From assembly GCF_002101815.1 (NCBI RefSeq), contig NZ_LQPM01000006.1:124001-188000 (forward strand): 64,000 nucleotides of DNA, written 5' to 3'. Source of the DNA: Mycobacterium paraense (GTDB lineage Bacteria > Actinomycetota > Actinomycetes > Mycobacteriales > Mycobacteriaceae). The notes below the pieces were generated by a model. It was not told where the DNA came from, did not search any database, and worked only from the letters and a program-made list of their open reading frames with translations. Shown in pieces: positions 54,405-64,000 of this stretch. Numbering within the stretch: the first letter of the stretch is position 1; every line of letters starts with the position of its first letter. The position numbers and the translations under genes were made by a program.

Positions 54405-55874
54405 ATGGCTGAGTCCGTCGGAGCCATTCAGTTGTCCGACGAGCTCGGACCCGTCGACTATCTGATGCATCGGGGTGAAGCGAATCCCCGCACCCGGTCG
54501 GGGATCATGGCGCTCGAACTCCTCGATTCGACGCCCGACTGGGACCGGTTTCGCACCCGCTTCGAAAACGCGTCGCGGCGGGTGCTGCGGCTACGGCAGA
54601 AGGTGGTGGTGCCGACGCTGCCGACGGCGTCACCGCGCTGGGTGGTCGATCCCGACTTCAACCTGGACTTCCACGTGCGCCGGGTGCGCGTATCCGGCTC
54701 GGGCACGCTGCGCGAGGTGTTCGACCTCGCCGAGGTGATCCTGCAGTCGCCGATGGACATTTCGCGGCCGCTGTGGACCGCCACGTTGGTGGAGGGCCTG
54801 GCCGACGGCAAGGCCGCGACGCTGCTGCACGTCAGCCACGCGGTCACCGACGGCGTCGGCGGCGTCGAGATGTTCGCCGAGATCTACGACCTCGAGCGCG
54901 ACCCGCCGCCCAGGCCGACGCCGCCGCAACCCATCCCGCAGGACCTGACGCCCAACGACCTGATGCGCCAAGGCATCAACCGACTGCCCTTCGCGATCGT
55001 CAACGGCGTCGTGGGCGCCGTGGCGGGCGCAGTGTCCGCGGCCGGCAAGGCGGTGCTCGATCCCGTGTCCACGGTCGGGGGCGTCGTCGGCTACGCCATG
55101 TCCGGCATGCGGGTGATGAACCGCGCCGCCGAGCCGTCGCCGCTGTTGCGCCGGCGCAGCCTGGCCTCCCGCACCGAGGCGATCGACATCCCGCTCGCCG
55201 ACCTGCACCGGGCCGCCAAGGCGGGCGGCGGATCGATCAACGACGCCTACCTCGCCGGCCTGTCGGGCGCGCTGCGGCGCTACCACACGGCGCTCGGTGT
55301 GCCGATCAGCACCCTGCCGATGGCGGTGCCGGTGAGCCTGCGTGCGGACGCCGACACCGCCGGCGGCAACCGGTTCACCGGCGTCAACCTGGCGGCGCCG
55401 CTGGGCACCGCCGATCCCGTCTCGCGGATGAAGAAGATCCGCGCCCAGATGACGCAGCGGCGCGACGAGCCGGCGATGAACATCGTCGGGTCGATCGCCC
55501 CGGTGCTGAGTGTGTTGCCCACGGCGGTTCTGGAGGGTCTCACCGGCTCGGTCATCGGCTCGGACGTGCAGGCCAGCAACGTCCCGGTCTATCCCGGCGA
55601 CACTTACATCGCCGGTGCAAAGGTGTTGCGGCAGTACGGGATCGGGCCGCTGCCCGGCGTGGCGATGATGGTGGTGCTGATATCTCGCGGCGGCTGGTGC
55701 ACGATCACCGTGCGCTACGACAGGGCGGCCGTGCGCAACGAGGCGTTGTTCGCCCAGTGCCTGCTGGAGGGCTTCGACGAGATCCTGGCGCTGGCCGGCG
55801 ACCCGGCCCCGCGCGCGGTGCCCGCCTCGTTCACCGAACCGGCCGTTTCGTCGCGATCGGCGGCGGGCTCGTGA
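54405..55874 (+). CDS. Wax ester synthase/diacylglycerol acyltransferase family protein
   Basis: This 489-residue acyltransferase belongs to the WS/DGAT (Tgs) group and is equivalent to Rv2484c. It has the N-terminal MHRGEANPRTRSGIMALE region, the active-site motif VSHAVTDGVGG with His145 and Asp149 (first His of HHxxxDG is Ser here), and the C-terminal WS/DGAT domain with GGNRFTGVNLAAPL and ASNVPVYPG. It would acylate diacylglycerol or an alcohol with acyl-CoA. The stop overlaps the GTG of the HAD-PlsC gene. The altered first His is seen in other low-activity paralogues, so activity should not be assumed. Confidence 0.9.
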   Translation: MAESVGAIQLSDELGPVDYLMHRGEANPRTRSGIMALELLDSTPDWDRFRTRFENASRRVLRLRQKVVVPTLPTASPRWVVDPDFNLDFHVRRVRVSGSGTLREVFDLAEVILQSPMDISRPLWTATLVEGLADGKAATLLHVSHAVTDGVGGVEMFAEIYDLERDPPPRPTPPQPIPQDLTPNDLMRQGINRLPFAIVNGVVGAVAGAVSAAGKAVLDPVSTVGGVVGYAMSGMRVMNRAAEPSPLLRRRSLASRTEAIDIPLADLHRAAKAGGGSINDAYLAGLSGALRRYHTALGVPISTLPMAVPVSLRADADTAGGNRFTGVNLAAPLGTADPVSRMKKIRAQMTQRRDEPAMNIVGSIAPVLSVLPTAVLEGLTGSVIGSDVQASNVPVYPGDTYIAGAKVLRQYGIGPLPGVAMMVVLISRGGWCTITVRYDRAAVRNEALFAQCLLEGFDEILALAGDPAPRAVPASFTEPAVSSRSAAGS

Positions 55875-57568
55875 GCGCATCCGAAGAGCGCGGCGCCCCG
55901 AAGCCGGGGCAGGACATGCGGCTGCCCGGCTCGGTCGCCGAGATCATGGCCAGCCCACCGGGACCGAAGATCGGTGCGTTCTTCGACCTGGACGGGACGC
56001 TGGTCGCCGGCTTCACCGCCGTCATCCTGACCCAGGAGCGGCTGCTTCGCCGCGACATGGGGGTGGGGGAGCTGCTCAGCATGGTGCAGGCCGGCCTGAG
56101 CCACACGCTGGGCCGCATCGAATTCGAAGACCTCATCGGCAAGGCCGCCGCGGCGCTGGCCGGTCGGCTGCTCGACGACCTGGAGGAGATCGGCGAGCGG
56201 CTGTTCGTCCAACGGATCGAGTCGCGGATCTATCCGGAGATGCGCGAGCTGGTCCGCGCCCACGTGGCCCGCGGCCACACCGTGGTGCTCAGCTCGTCGG
56301 CGCTGACCATCCAGGTCAACCCGGTGGCGCGCTTCCTCGGCATCACCAACATGCTGACCAACAAGTTCGAGGTCAACGAGGACGGGATGCTCACCGGCGG
56401 CGTGCAGAAGCCGATCCTGTGGGGGCCGGGCAAAGCCGCTGCCGTGCAACGCTTTGCGGCCGAGAACGGCATCGACCTCAAGGACAGCTACTTCTACGCC
56501 GACGGCGACGAGGACGTCGCGCTGATGTATCTGGTCGGCAATCCGCGGCCGACCAACCCCGAGGGGAAGATGGCGGCCGTGGCCAAGCGCCGCGGCTGGC
56601 CCATCCTGCGGTTCGACAGCCGCGGACGCCTCGGCCTGCGGCGCCAGATCCGGACGCTCGCCGGCTTCGGCTCGATGTTCCCCGTCGCCGCCGGCGCGGT
56701 GGGGATCGGACTGCTCACCCGCAACCGGCGCCGCGGCGTGAACTTCTTCACCTCGACCTTCTCCCAGCTGTCGCTGGCGATCGCCGGGGTGCAGCTCAAC
56801 GTCATCGGCGAGGAGAACCTCACCGCGCAGCGCCCGGCGGTCTTTATCTTCAATCACCGCAACCAGGTTGACCCCGTCATCGCCGGCGCGCTGGTGCGCG
56901 ACAACTGGATCGGCGTGGGCAAGAAGGAGCTGGAGAAGGACCCGATCATGGGCACGCTGGGCAAGCTGCTCGACGGCGTGTTCATCGACCGGGACGACCC
57001 CGTCGCCGCGGTGGAGACGATGCACGCGGTCGAAGACCGGGCCCGCAAGGGGCTGTCGATCGTGATCGCCCCGGAAGGCACCCGCGTCGACACCACCGAA
57101 GTCGGGCCGTTCAAGAAGGGCCCGTTCCGCCTCGCGATGGCGGCCGGAATCCCGATCGTCCCGATCGTCATCCGCAACGCCGAGATCGTCGCCGCCCGGA
57201 ACTCCACCGTCGTCAACCCCGGTACCGTCGACATCGCGGTGTTCCCGCCGATTTCGGTGCGGGACTGGACGGTTGAGAACCTGCCCGAGCGCATCGCCGA
57301 GGTGCGGCAGCTGTACCTGGACACGCTGGCCAACTGGCCTGTCGACGAGCTGCCCGAGGTCGACCTGTACGCCGAGAAGAAGGCGGCGAAGAAGGCCAAA
57401 GCCCCCGCGAAGCAGGCCCCCGCCAAGAAGGCGCCCGCCAAGAAAGCGCCCGCCAAGAAGGCCGCGAAGAAGGCCACAGCCAAGGCCAAGCCGGCGAAGG
57501 GCGGCCCGAACGCGTCCGAAGTCGCGTTGAAAGACGGTGAGGCACAACAGCCTCGAGGGCGGCCGTGA
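55871..57568 (+). CDS. plsC: HAD hydrolase/1-acylglycerol-3-phosphate acyltransferase fusion
   Basis: The product is a 565-residue bifunctional-looking protein like Rv2483c. Residues about 30-245 are a SerB-type HAD phosphatase (FFDLDGTL motif I, SSSALT motif [13 protein letters not shown] motif IV). Residues about 300-500 are a PlsC acyltransferase with NHRNQVD (His329, Asp334) and APEGTR. The HAD part may dephosphorylate phosphatidic acid or lysophosphatidate. The last 65 residues are a Lys/Ala/Pro-rich repeat (KKAPA units) resembling histone-H1 tails, which may bind anionic lipid or nucleic acid. It overlaps both neighbours by four bases, coupling it to the DGAT and plsB2 genes. Confidence 0.92.
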   Translation: MSASEERGAPKPGQDMRLPGSVAEIMASPPGPKIGAFFDLDGTLVAGFTAVILTQERLLRRDMGVGELLSMVQAGLSHTLGRIEFEDLIGKAAAALAGRLLDDLEEIGERLFVQRIESRIYPEMRELVRAHVARGHTVVLSSSALTIQVNPVARFLGITNMLTNKFEVNEDGMLTGGVQKPILWGPGKAAAVQRFAAENGIDLKDSYFYADGDEDVALMYLVGNPRPTNPEGKMAAVAKRRGWPILRFDSRGRLGLRRQIRTLAGFGSMFPVAAGAVGIGLLTRNRRRGVNFFTSTFSQLSLAIAGVQLNVIGEENLTAQRPAVFIFNHRNQVDPVIAGALVRDNWIGVGKKELEKDPIMGTLGKLLDGVFIDRDDPVAAVETMHAVEDRARKGLSIVIAPEGTRVDTTEVGPFKKGPFRLAMAAGIPIVPIVIRNAEIVAARNSTVVNPGTVDIAVFPPISVRDWTVENLPERIAEVRQLYLDTLANWPVDELPEVDLYAEKKAAKKAKAPAKQAPAKKAPAKKAPAKKAAKKATAKAKPAKGGPNASEVALKDGEAQQPRGRP

Positions 57569-59916
57569 CCAAACCCGTCGCCGATATCAGCGCCGTCCTC
57601 GCCGCGCAAGATTCGCTGATATTGGCGTCCATGACCTCGCCGGTCGAGAGGGAGCTGGTCATGGCCTGGGTGGGCCAGCAGCGCGCCGGCAACCCGGAGG
57701 CCACGTTCGAGGTGTTGTCGCTGCCGCAACCCGGGGCGGCGCCGACGGCGCTGTCCGAGCTTGCCGAACGGCTCGAGTCCGAATCGAACGACGATCGGTC
57801 GGTCGTGCCGGTGCGCGTGTTCTGGCTGCCGCCGGCCCAGCGCGGCAGGCTCGCGCAGTTGGCCGGGTTGCTTCCCGGCCAGGATCCCTACCACCCCAAC
57901 CAACGCCAGCAACGACACATCGTGCGCGACGACCCGCAACGGGCGCGGGTGGTGGCCGGCGAACCCGCGAAGGTCTCCGAGCTTCGCCAGCAGTGGCGCG
58001 ACACCACCGTCGGCGACGACAAGCACGACTTCGCGCATTTCGTCACCCGGCGCGCCATCCTGGCGCTGGAACGCGCCGAATACCGAATCCTCGGACCGCA
58101 ATACAAGTCGCCGCGGCTGGTCAAGCCGGAAATCCTGGCGTCCACGCGGTTTCGCGCGGGCCTCAAAAGGATCCCGGGCGCCACCGTCGAGGAAGCCGCG
58201 AAGATGCTCGACGAACTCGCCACCGGCTGGAGCCGGGTGTCCGTCGACCTCGTCGGCGTGCTCGGCCGGGCGCTCAGCCGAGGGTTCGACCCCGACCTCG
58301 ACTACGACGAGTATCAGATCGCGGCCATGCGCGCCGCGCTGGAAGCCCATCCCGCGGTGCTGCTGTTCTCGCACCGCTCCTACATCGACGGCGCGGTGGT
58401 GCCGGTGGCGATGCAGGAGAACCGGCTCCCGCCGGTGCACGTGTTCGCCGGCATCAACCTGTCGTTCGGGGTGATGGGGCCGCTGCTGCGCCGCTCGGGC
58501 GTCATCTTCATCCGCCGCAACATCGGCAGCGACCCGCTCTACAAGTACGTGCTGCGCGAGTACGTCGGCTACATCGTCGAGAAACGCTTCAACCTGAGCT
58601 GGTCCATCGAGGGGACGCGCTCGCGGACCGGAAAGATGTTGCCGCCCAAGCTCGGTCTGCTGTCGTATGTGGCGGACGCGTACCTGGACGGCCGCAGCGA
58701 AGACATCCTGCTGCAGCCGGTGTCGATCGGATTCGACCAGCTGCACGAGACGGCCGAGTACGCGGCCTACGCCCGCGGCGGTGAGAAGACACCCGAAGGC
58801 GTCGTCTGGCTCTACAACTTCATCCGGGCGCAGGGCGAACGCAACTACGGCAAGATCTACGTCCGCTTCCCCGAGGCGGTCTCGATGCGGCAGTACCTCG
58901 GCCCGCCCCACGGCCCGCTCGCGCAGGACCCGGACGCCAAACGGCTTGCGCTGCAGAAGATGTCGTTCGAGGTGGCGTGGCGGATCCTGCAGGCGACGCC
59001 GGTGACGGCGACGGGTTTGGTGTGTGCGCTGCTGCTGACCACCCGCGGCGCGGCGTTGACGCTCGGCCAGCTGCACCACACCTTGCAGGATTCGCTCGAC
59101 TACCTCGAGCGCAAGCACAACCCGATGTCGACGAGCGCGTTGCGGCTGCGCACCCGCGACGGCGTGCTCGCCGCCGTCGACACATTGTCCAACGGCCACC
59201 CCATCACCCGCGTCGACGGCGGCCGGGAGCCGGTGTGGCTCATCGGGCCCAACGAGCAACACGCCGCGGCGTTCTACCGCAACTCGGTGATCCACGCCTT
59301 TCTGGAGACCTCCATCGTCGAACTCGCGCTCGCGTACGCCAAGCGGGCCGAGGGCGACCGCGTCGAGGCGTTCTGGACCCAGGCGATGCGGCTCCGCGAC
59401 CTGCTGAAGTTCGACTTCTATTTCGCCGACTCCGCGACGTTCCGGGACAACATCGCCGAGGAGATGACGTGGCACGACGACTGGGAGGCGCACGTCGCCG
59501 CCGGGGGTGACGAAATCGAGGCGATGCTGTTCGCCAAGCGTCCGTTGATGTCCGACGCCATGTTGCGGGTCTTCTTCGAGGCGTACGAGATCGTCGCCGA
59601 CGTGTTGCGCGACGCGCCGGCCGGCGTCGCGCAGAAGGAGTTGACGGCGATGGCGCTGGGGGTGGGCCGGCAGCACGTCGCCCAGACCCGGGTCCGCAGC
59701 AGTGAGTCAGTGTCGACGCTGCTGTTCGCCACCGCGTACCAGGTGGTGGTCGACCAGGATCTTATCGATCCCGCCGACGACCTCGCCGACCGGCGCACGG
59801 CCTTCCGCCGGGAATTGCGGGACATCTTGCATGATTCCGACTACGTCGGTCGGATCGCGCGGAACCAGTTCGTCGCTCGCGAGGCCAGGGCGCGGCTGGA
59901 CAGCCAGAGTCGGTAG
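57565..59916 (+). CDS. plsB2: Glycerol-3-phosphate acyltransferase
   Basis: This 783-residue PlsB performs the first acylation of glycerol-3-phosphate in phospholipid and triacylglycerol synthesis at the membrane. The acyltransferase blocks are SHRSYIDG (His270, Asp275), [25 protein letters not shown], and [16 protein letters not shown], in the order and spacing of PlsB. Length and position match PlsB2 (Rv2482c). The GTG at 57565 overlaps the plsC stop. With PlsC and the DGAT-like protein next door, all acyl transfers from glycerol-3-phosphate to triacylglycerol are encoded in one operon. Confidence 0.95.
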   Translation: MTKPVADISAVLAAQDSLILASMTSPVERELVMAWVGQQRAGNPEATFEVLSLPQPGAAPTALSELAERLESESNDDRSVVPVRVFWLPPAQRGRLAQLAGLLPGQDPYHPNQRQQRHIVRDDPQRARVVAGEPAKVSELRQQWRDTTVGDDKHDFAHFVTRRAILALERAEYRILGPQYKSPRLVKPEILASTRFRAGLKRIPGATVEEAAKMLDELATGWSRVSVDLVGVLGRALSRGFDPDLDYDEYQIAAMRAALEAHPAVLLFSHRSYIDGAVVPVAMQENRLPPVHVFAGINLSFGVMGPLLRRSGVIFIRRNIGSDPLYKYVLREYVGYIVEKRFNLSWSIEGTRSRTGKMLPPKLGLLSYVADAYLDGRSEDILLQPVSIGFDQLHETAEYAAYARGGEKTPEGVVWLYNFIRAQGERNYGKIYVRFPEAVSMRQYLGPPHGPLAQDPDAKRLALQKMSFEVAWRILQATPVTATGLVCALLLTTRGAALTLGQLHHTLQDSLDYLERKHNPMSTSALRLRTRDGVLAAVDTLSNGHPITRVDGGREPVWLIGPNEQHAAAFYRNSVIHAFLETSIVELALAYAKRAEGDRVEAFWTQAMRLRDLLKFDFYFADSATFRDNIAEEMTWHDDWEAHVAAGGDEIEAMLFAKRPLMSDAMLRVFFEAYEIVADVLRDAPAGVAQKELTAMALGVGRQHVAQTRVRSSESVSTLLFATAYQVVVDQDLIDPADDLADRRTAFRRELRDILHDSDYVGRIARNQFVAREARARLDSQSR

Positions 59917-59943
59917 GCGTAAAGCGCCCAATACGCTGGGTGC

Positions 59944-61965
59944 ATGACGGTCGACCAGCAGGTAGCCACGCACCGCGCGTTCGTGTGGCCGCTGCTGCTC
60001 GGCGTCGCGGTGCTGGCCGGTTGCACGGCCGCGGGGATCGGCGCGCTGTCGCTGGCGGACGCCCTGTCGGCGACCGGGTTGCCCGATCCGGGGCCGGTGA
60101 CCACGCTGGGGCTGCCCTTCGTCCGGGCGGCGGGGGAGATCGCCGCGGTCCTGGCCGTCGGGTCGTTTCTGTTCGCGGCGTTCCTGGTGCCGCCGCAGGC
60201 CAGTGGGGTCCTCGACGCCGACGGCTACCGCGCGCTTCGCGTCGGGACGGTCGCCTCGGGCGCGTGGGCGGTGTGTGCCGCGCTGCTGGTGCCGCTGACC
60301 ATCTCCGACGTGTCCGGTCACCGGCTGGCCGACCTCGAGCCGGGCACGATCTGGTCGCTGTCCGGCCTGGTCAACACCGCCTCGGCCTGGCGCTGGACCG
60401 CGATCCTGGCCGCGGTGGTCACGTTGGCGAGCCTGTCGGTGCTGCGCTGGTCCTGGACGCCGGTGCTGGTCGCCGCGTCGCTGGTGACGCTGGTGCCGCT
60501 CGGGTTGACCGGTCACTCGTCGGCCGGGGGCTCGCACGACCTGGCGACCAACAGCCTGCTGATCCACCTCGTCGCCGCCAGCCTGTGGGCGGGCGGTCTG
60601 CTCGCGCTGCTCGCCCACGCGCTGCGCAGCGGCGACCACACCGGGCTGGCGGCGCGGCGGTTCTCGATGGTGGCGCTCTGGTGCTGGGTCGCGATGGCGC
60701 TCAGCGGCTCGGTCAACGCGCTGGTGCGCGTGTTGCCGTCCGACCTGCTGACGACCGGCTATGGGCGGCTGGTGGTCGCCAAGTTCATCGCGCTGTGCAC
60801 GCTGGGCGTGCTCGGATGGCGCCAGCGACGCTCCGCGGTGGCCGCGTTGCAGGGCGACGCCGGCCCGGCGGTCGCGCGCAGGGCGCTGGTCAGGCTGGCG
60901 CTCATCGAGGCCGCGGTCTTCGGCCTCACCTTCGGCATCGCCGTCGGGCTGGGCCGGACGCCGCCGCCGCCGCCACCCGCCCGGCTGCCCACGATCCCCG
61001 AAGCCGAGATCGGCTACGACTTCGACGGGCCGCCCACCGTGGCGCGCATCCTCTTCGACTGGCGCTTCGACCTGATCTTCGGCACCGCCGCCATCGTCCT
61101 CGCCGCGCTGTACGCGGCGGGGGTGGTGCGGCTGCGCCGCCGCGGCGATCGCTGGCCGCCGGGGCGGACCGTGGCCTGGCTGCTGGGCTGCCTGGCGTTG
61201 CTGTTCGTGACCTCGTCGGGCGTCGGGCGCTACATGCCGGCCATGTTCAGCATGCACATGGTCGCGCACATGGGGCTGTCGATGCTGGTTCCGATCCTGC
61301 TGGTGCTGGGCGCCCCGGTCACCCTGGCGTTGCGGGCGCTGCCCGCCGCCGGCCGCGGCGAGCCGCCGGGCATGCGGGAATGGCTGCTGGCCGCGCTGCA
61401 CAGCCGTCTGTCGCGGTTCCTGACCAACCCGGTGGTCGCGACCGTGCTGTTCGTCGCCGGCTTCTACGGGCTGTATCTGTCCGACCTCTTCGACACCACC
61501 GTCAGCAGCCACGCCGGGCATCTGGCGATGAACGTGCACTTCCTGCTCAGCGGCTACCTGTTCTATTGGGTCGTCATCGGGGTGGACCCGACGCCGCGCC
61601 CGATCCCGCCGCTGGCCAAGGTCGGCGTGGTGTTCGCGTCGCTGCCGCTGCACGCGTTCTTCGGGGTGGTGCTGATGGGCTGGCGCAAGGTGCTCGGCGG
61701 CGACTACTACCGCTCGCTCGGCCTGACCTGGCACACCGATCTGATCGGCGATCAGCACTTGGGCGGCGGAATCGCCTGGGCCGCAGGCGAAGTGCCGTTG
61801 GTGATCGTGATGATCGCGCTGCTGGTGCAGTGGGCGCGCAGCGACAGGCGCACCGCCCGGCGGCTGGACCGGGCGGCCGAACTCGACGACGACGCCGAGC
61901 TGACGGCCTACAACGCGATGCTCGCCGAACTGGCGCGGCGGGAAACGCCGGAACCGCGCAAATAG
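59944..61965 (+). CDS. CopD-CtaG fusion membrane protein
   Basis: The product is a 673-residue protein with about fifteen transmembrane helices. The N-terminal half resembles CopD (copper resistance/uptake; HSSAGGSHDLATNSLLIHLVAASLWAGGL, with conserved His and Trp). The C-terminal half resembles the caa3-type oxidase assembly factor CtaG (FSMHMVAHMGLSMLVPILLVLGAPVTLALRAL, and HAGHLAMNVHFLLSGYLFYW). It resembles M. tuberculosis Rv0102. A role in moving copper to cytochrome oxidase is likely. A candidate copper ligand set is the Met/His-rich stretch at residues 430-445. It is not coupled to plsB2 (27-base gap) but may share its transcript. Confidence 0.86.
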   Translation: MTVDQQVATHRAFVWPLLLGVAVLAGCTAAGIGALSLADALSATGLPDPGPVTTLGLPFVRAAGEIAAVLAVGSFLFAAFLVPPQASGVLDADGYRALRVGTVASGAWAVCAALLVPLTISDVSGHRLADLEPGTIWSLSGLVNTASAWRWTAILAAVVTLASLSVLRWSWTPVLVAASLVTLVPLGLTGHSSAGGSHDLATNSLLIHLVAASLWAGGLLALLAHALRSGDHTGLAARRFSMVALWCWVAMALSGSVNALVRVLPSDLLTTGYGRLVVAKFIALCTLGVLGWRQRRSAVAALQGDAGPAVARRALVRLALIEAAVFGLTFGIAVGLGRTPPPPPPARLPTIPEAEIGYDFDGPPTVARILFDWRFDLIFGTAAIVLAALYAAGVVRLRRRGDRWPPGRTVAWLLGCLALLFVTSSGVGRYMPAMFSMHMVAHMGLSMLVPILLVLGAPVTLALRALPAAGRGEPPGMREWLLAALHSRLSRFLTNPVVATVLFVAGFYGLYLSDLFDTTVSSHAGHLAMNVHFLLSGYLFYWVVIGVDPTPRPIPPLAKVGVVFASLPLHAFFGVVLMGWRKVLGGDYYRSLGLTWHTDLIGDQHLGGGIAWAAGEVPLVIVMIALLVQWARSDRRTARRLDRAAELDDDAELTAYNAMLAELARRETPEPRK

Positions 61966-61984
61966 GCGACCGGCCGGCAATGGG

Positions 61985-62242
61985 TCACGCGTAGTGATAC
62001 CGGTCCTGAAGGATCTGCAGGTCGTCCCCGACGACGCGGTAGACCAGCCGGTGCTCCAGCGTGATCCGCCGAGACCAGGCGCCGACGAGCCCGTATTTCA
62101 ACGGCTCCGGCTTACCGATGCCTTCCTGCGGCGACCGGCAGGCGGCGGCGATGAGCTTGTTGATCCGTTTGAGCACCACACGGTCGGCGCTCTGCCAATG
62201 CAGGTAGTCCTCCAACGCCTGAGGTGAGAAGACGATATTCAC
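61985..62242 (-). CDS. yoeB: YoeB-type mRNA interferase toxin
   Basis: This 85-residue RelE-superfamily toxin cuts mRNA on the ribosome. It shows the family pattern: FSPQALEDYLHWQSAD at the start, GIGKPEPLKYGLVGAWSRRI in the middle, HRLVYRV and a C-terminal RYHYA with the catalytic His near the end. It resembles RelK (Rv3358). The GTG start overlaps the antitoxin stop (GTGA), the usual order antitoxin then toxin. All expected active-site residues are present, so the toxin is probably functional. Confidence 0.92.
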   Translation of the reverse strand: MNIVFSPQALEDYLHWQSADRVVLKRINKLIAAACRSPQEGIGKPEPLKYGLVGAWSRRITLEHRLVYRVVGDDLQILQDRYHYA

Positions 62243-62484
62243 TCGGCGAGTTCGGCCTTGATTCCGCGGCCCCGGTCGAGGGCGTCAGCGGCGTCGAGGA
62301 GCCTGCGGGCGTTCGCGGGGGACTGGAACAGGTACGCCGTCTCCTGCCACGCTTCCCAGTCGTCGGCGGACATCAGGACGGCGCGACCGGCCTTGGACGT
62401 GATCTCAACGGGCGTCCGGTCGGCGTTCACCTTCTCGATCAAAGGAAACAGGTTTTTGCGCGCCTCGCTCGCGGTGATCGCCAC
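62239..62484 (-). CDS. yefM: YefM-type antitoxin
   Basis: This 81-residue Phd/YefM antitoxin is similar to RelJ (Rv3357). The N-terminal DNA-binding part reads ITASEARKNLFPLIEKVN and is followed by VEITSKAGRAVLMSADDWEAW and an acidic toxin-binding tail. The GTG at 62484 is chosen for GAGGAGG just upstream and for homology; the longer frame to 62550 is not coding. An inverted repeat 18 bases upstream is its likely operator, so the pair should repress itself. Confidence 0.92.
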   Translation of the reverse strand: MAITASEARKNLFPLIEKVNADRTPVEITSKAGRAVLMSADDWEAWQETAYLFQSPANARRLLDAADALDRGRGIKAELAE

Positions 62485-62501
62485 TGGGGGCCTCCTCGCT
62501 A

Positions 62502-62523
62502 GTGGTACAAGATATGGTACCAC
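62502..62523. promoter_or_regulatory. Operator of the yefM-yoeB pair
   Basis: GTGGTAC and GTACCAC form a perfect 7-base inverted repeat with an 8-base spacer, just upstream of the yefM ribosome site. The core GGTACC/GTAC character resembles the TGTACA-type sites bound by YefM proteins. Confidence 0.65.
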
Positions 62524-62650
62524 TCGGACCGATCGGGCGAGAGCACGCAAGCAATATGCCGCGAATCCGCGGGGTCTACCGACCAGCCCTCATTGGGATT
62601 GCCGCCTGCGCGTAAGGGCACGCGAACCGGGGTCGGGTGATGCAGCAACA

Positions 62651-64000
62651 TCAGCCGCGCCGGTCATGGCCTCGGTCGAGACCGAAGACCTGCACAGCGG
62701 CTGACTTTCCTTTCAGGACATGGAACCCACGGTCGATGAGTCCGGGCGGTCGAGACACCAACGCGTCGACGCAGTGCTGAGTGAGAAGAGTTGCGTCTCC
62801 GGTGATTTTCGTGAGCTGCTCGACGCGGGCGGCGACGTTGACGGTGTCACCGATCAGCGTGAACTCGAGTTTGCCGCCGCCGCCAATAGTGCCGGCGATC
62901 ACCGCGCCGGTGTTGATCCCGATGCCGACCTGCAGGGCCCCGCCGAATCGCTCAGCGACAAGACGATGAATCAGGACAGCGGCGCTCATTGCGGCGTCGG
63001 CATGATTCGCGAGGTCAGTGGGGGCGGCGAAGACCGCCAGAGCCCCATCACCGAGGAACTTATTGACATGCCCCCCTGCGTCCATGACGGCCGGCACCAT
63101 GATCTCGAACAGCGCGTTGAGGCGAGAGACAGTGTCCTCGGGGGTGTTCGCCTCGGCGAACGGGGTGAAGTCGCGGACGTCAACGAACATCACCGTCACC
63201 TCACGGCGCTCACCGGTGAACACGTCGTCACCCTGTTTGAGCAGCCGCGCCGCGAGGGCGGGGTCAACGTAGGTGCCAAACGCGGCCTGAAGGCGTTGTC
63301 GCTCAGCCAAACCTGCCTGCATGCGGTTGAACGATGCCGCCAGCGCACCGAGGTCGTCATCCTGCACGACCGGCACCCGCTGGCCGTAGTCGCCCGCCGC
63401 AACACGTTGCGTTCCTTCGGTGAGCTCACGAATTGGTCGCAGGGACGGCGAGAACGAGGCGCCGACGGTCATGGGCAGCCCGAAGACAAGTGTGAACGCG
63501 CATCCGATGGCGACCCAGACTATGGGGACCTCACTGACCCGATCGAACACAGCGGCCACCATCGCCCCCGCAACCGTGAAGACGAATGCGACTGCGACCA
63601 CTAGCATGTCCGACCACGCAGCGAACGTCGGGCGGGAGCGCGGCAGCGAATCACCGATGTTCAGGTCACCGGCGATCGCGATCCTGGCAGGTCGTAGTGC
63701 GGCTTCTGCAAAGCTGTGAACAGCTATCAGCTGGATGCAAGCGCCGAAGGCCGCGCCCAGAATTCCGTACTGGACCAATCGCGACCATGTCGCGCCCGCA
63801 ATCGCACCGACAACTACCAATATCACCGCGAGCGAAACGGCATTGCTCGCCAATGCTCGGACAACCGTGCGCCGAGCCCAGATGTACGTGGCCTCCAGCG
63901 CTTTCGCTCGATCGACCTCAAGGCCCCCGGCGCACTGCTCCGCAATTCGGATGTCTCCAACGCCGGGAAGTAGCGTCACATACACCGGCACCAGCAGGCC
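62651..64000 (-). CDS. HAMP-class III adenylate cyclase (partial)
   Basis: The frame runs off the window end, so the N-terminus is missing; the 450 residues seen include four likely transmembrane segments. Next comes a HAMP linker (SLRPIRELTEGTQRVAAGDY) and then a cyclase homology domain that begins VTVMFVDVRDFTPFAE. The metal Asp residues are in FVDVRDF and FLGDGALAVF, the latter the dimetal site pair. GKLEFTLIGDTVNVAARVEQL carries the purine-specifying and transition-state residues. It resembles the Rv1318c-Rv1320c and Rv3645 group, which make cAMP in response to membrane signals. It is followed by no gene on its strand before the toxin-antitoxin unit. Confidence 0.92.
   Translation of the reverse strand, partial: GLLVPVYVTLLPGVGDIRIAEQCAGGLEVDRAKALEATYIWARRTVVRALASNAVSLAVILVVVGAIAGATWSRLVQYGILGAAFGACIQLIAVHSFAEAALRPARIAIAGDLNIGDSLPRSRPTFAAWSDMLVVAVAFVFTVAGAMVAAVFDRVSEVPIVWVAIGCAFTLVFGLPMTVGASFSPSLRPIRELTEGTQRVAAGDYGQRVPVVQDDDLGALAASFNRMQAGLAERQRLQAAFGTYVDPALAARLLKQGDDVFTGERREVTVMFVDVRDFTPFAEANTPEDTVSRLNALFEIMVPAVMDAGGHVNKFLGDGALAVFAAPTDLANHADAAMSAAVLIHRLVAERFGGALQVGIGINTGAVIAGTIGGGGKLEFTLIGDTVNVAARVEQLTKITGDATLLTQHCVDALVSRPPGLIDRGFHVLKGKSAAVQVFGLDRGHDRRG

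Noticed and set aside
57380-57500. CRISPR-like or tandem DNA repeat in the plsC end
   Set aside because: The repetition reflects a Lys/Ala/Pro-rich protein tail; there are no spacers and no cas genes.
59707-61980. Reverse-strand frame of 757 codons over plsB2 end and the CopD-CtaG gene
   Set aside because: Antisense to strongly supported genes; composition is that of a shadow frame.

Overview
The window is high-GC DNA from a Mycobacterium, most likely a slow grower near the M. avium complex. The evidence is a PE-family protein, an FAS-I synthase followed by acpS, an MmpL-type transporter, DUF732, an Eis-like acetyltransferase, HspX, and long blocks whose order follows M. tuberculosis Rv2524c to Rv2482c in reverse orientation. 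Family names and M. tuberculosis comparisons come from recognising the proteins; no database search was run.

Layout. (1) 1-6650: the 3' end of fas, acpS, an M20 peptidase, a DUF4239 membrane protein, bcp and a DUF3618 protein. (2) 6635-13340: an accessory-looking block with a DUF3556 membrane protein, tRNA-Lys(CTT), an Eis-family acetyltransferase, an MMPL transporter and a DMT-type transporter. (3) 13458-21760: the L,D-transpeptidase gene ldtB, a small protein, a frameshifted gene, a PE protein, tRNA-His with a terminator, orn, a HerA-like ATPase, an SDR, an MFS transporter and an MmpS-like membrane protein. (4) 21826-35860: the TetR regulator bkaR, then fadD35 and the tightly packed scoA-scoB-accD1-accA1-fadE19-maoC-citE-bkdA-bkdB-bkdC run, ending against a convergent echA14-like gene. 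These genes form a nearly complete leucine (and itaconate) catabolic route. Two matching 16-bp inverted repeats, in front of bkaR/fadD35 and in front of scoA, are good candidates for BkaR operators.

(5) 35990-52840 is the main accessory region. It lies between the homologues of two genes that I recall as neighbours in M. tuberculosis (echA14 and lipQ). It holds a single giant gene encoding FAAL-ACP-KS-AT-DH-ER-KR-ACP-condensation-like acyltransferase, a DUF732 protein with a Pro/Gly tail, two head-to-head cutinases, a truncated alpha-oxoamine synthase, a small secreted protein, HspX, a small gene behind two strong palindromes, a TetR plus diiron-protein pair, a short array of IS21-end-like repeats and tRNA-Arg(TCT). 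(6) 53018-59916: lipQ, a WS/DGAT acyltransferase, a HAD-PlsC fusion and plsB2. The last three overlap as an acylglycerol/phospholipid operon. (7) 59944-64000: a CopD-CtaG fusion, a YoeB/YefM toxin-antitoxin pair with its operator, and a HAMP/class III adenylate cyclase that runs off the window end.

The most unusual object is the 9.6-kb FAAL-PKS-acyltransferase gene. It puts into one polypeptide the starter activation, one fully reducing methylmalonyl-type extension and a probable transfer step, which M. tuberculosis normally splits among separate FadD, Pks and Pap proteins.
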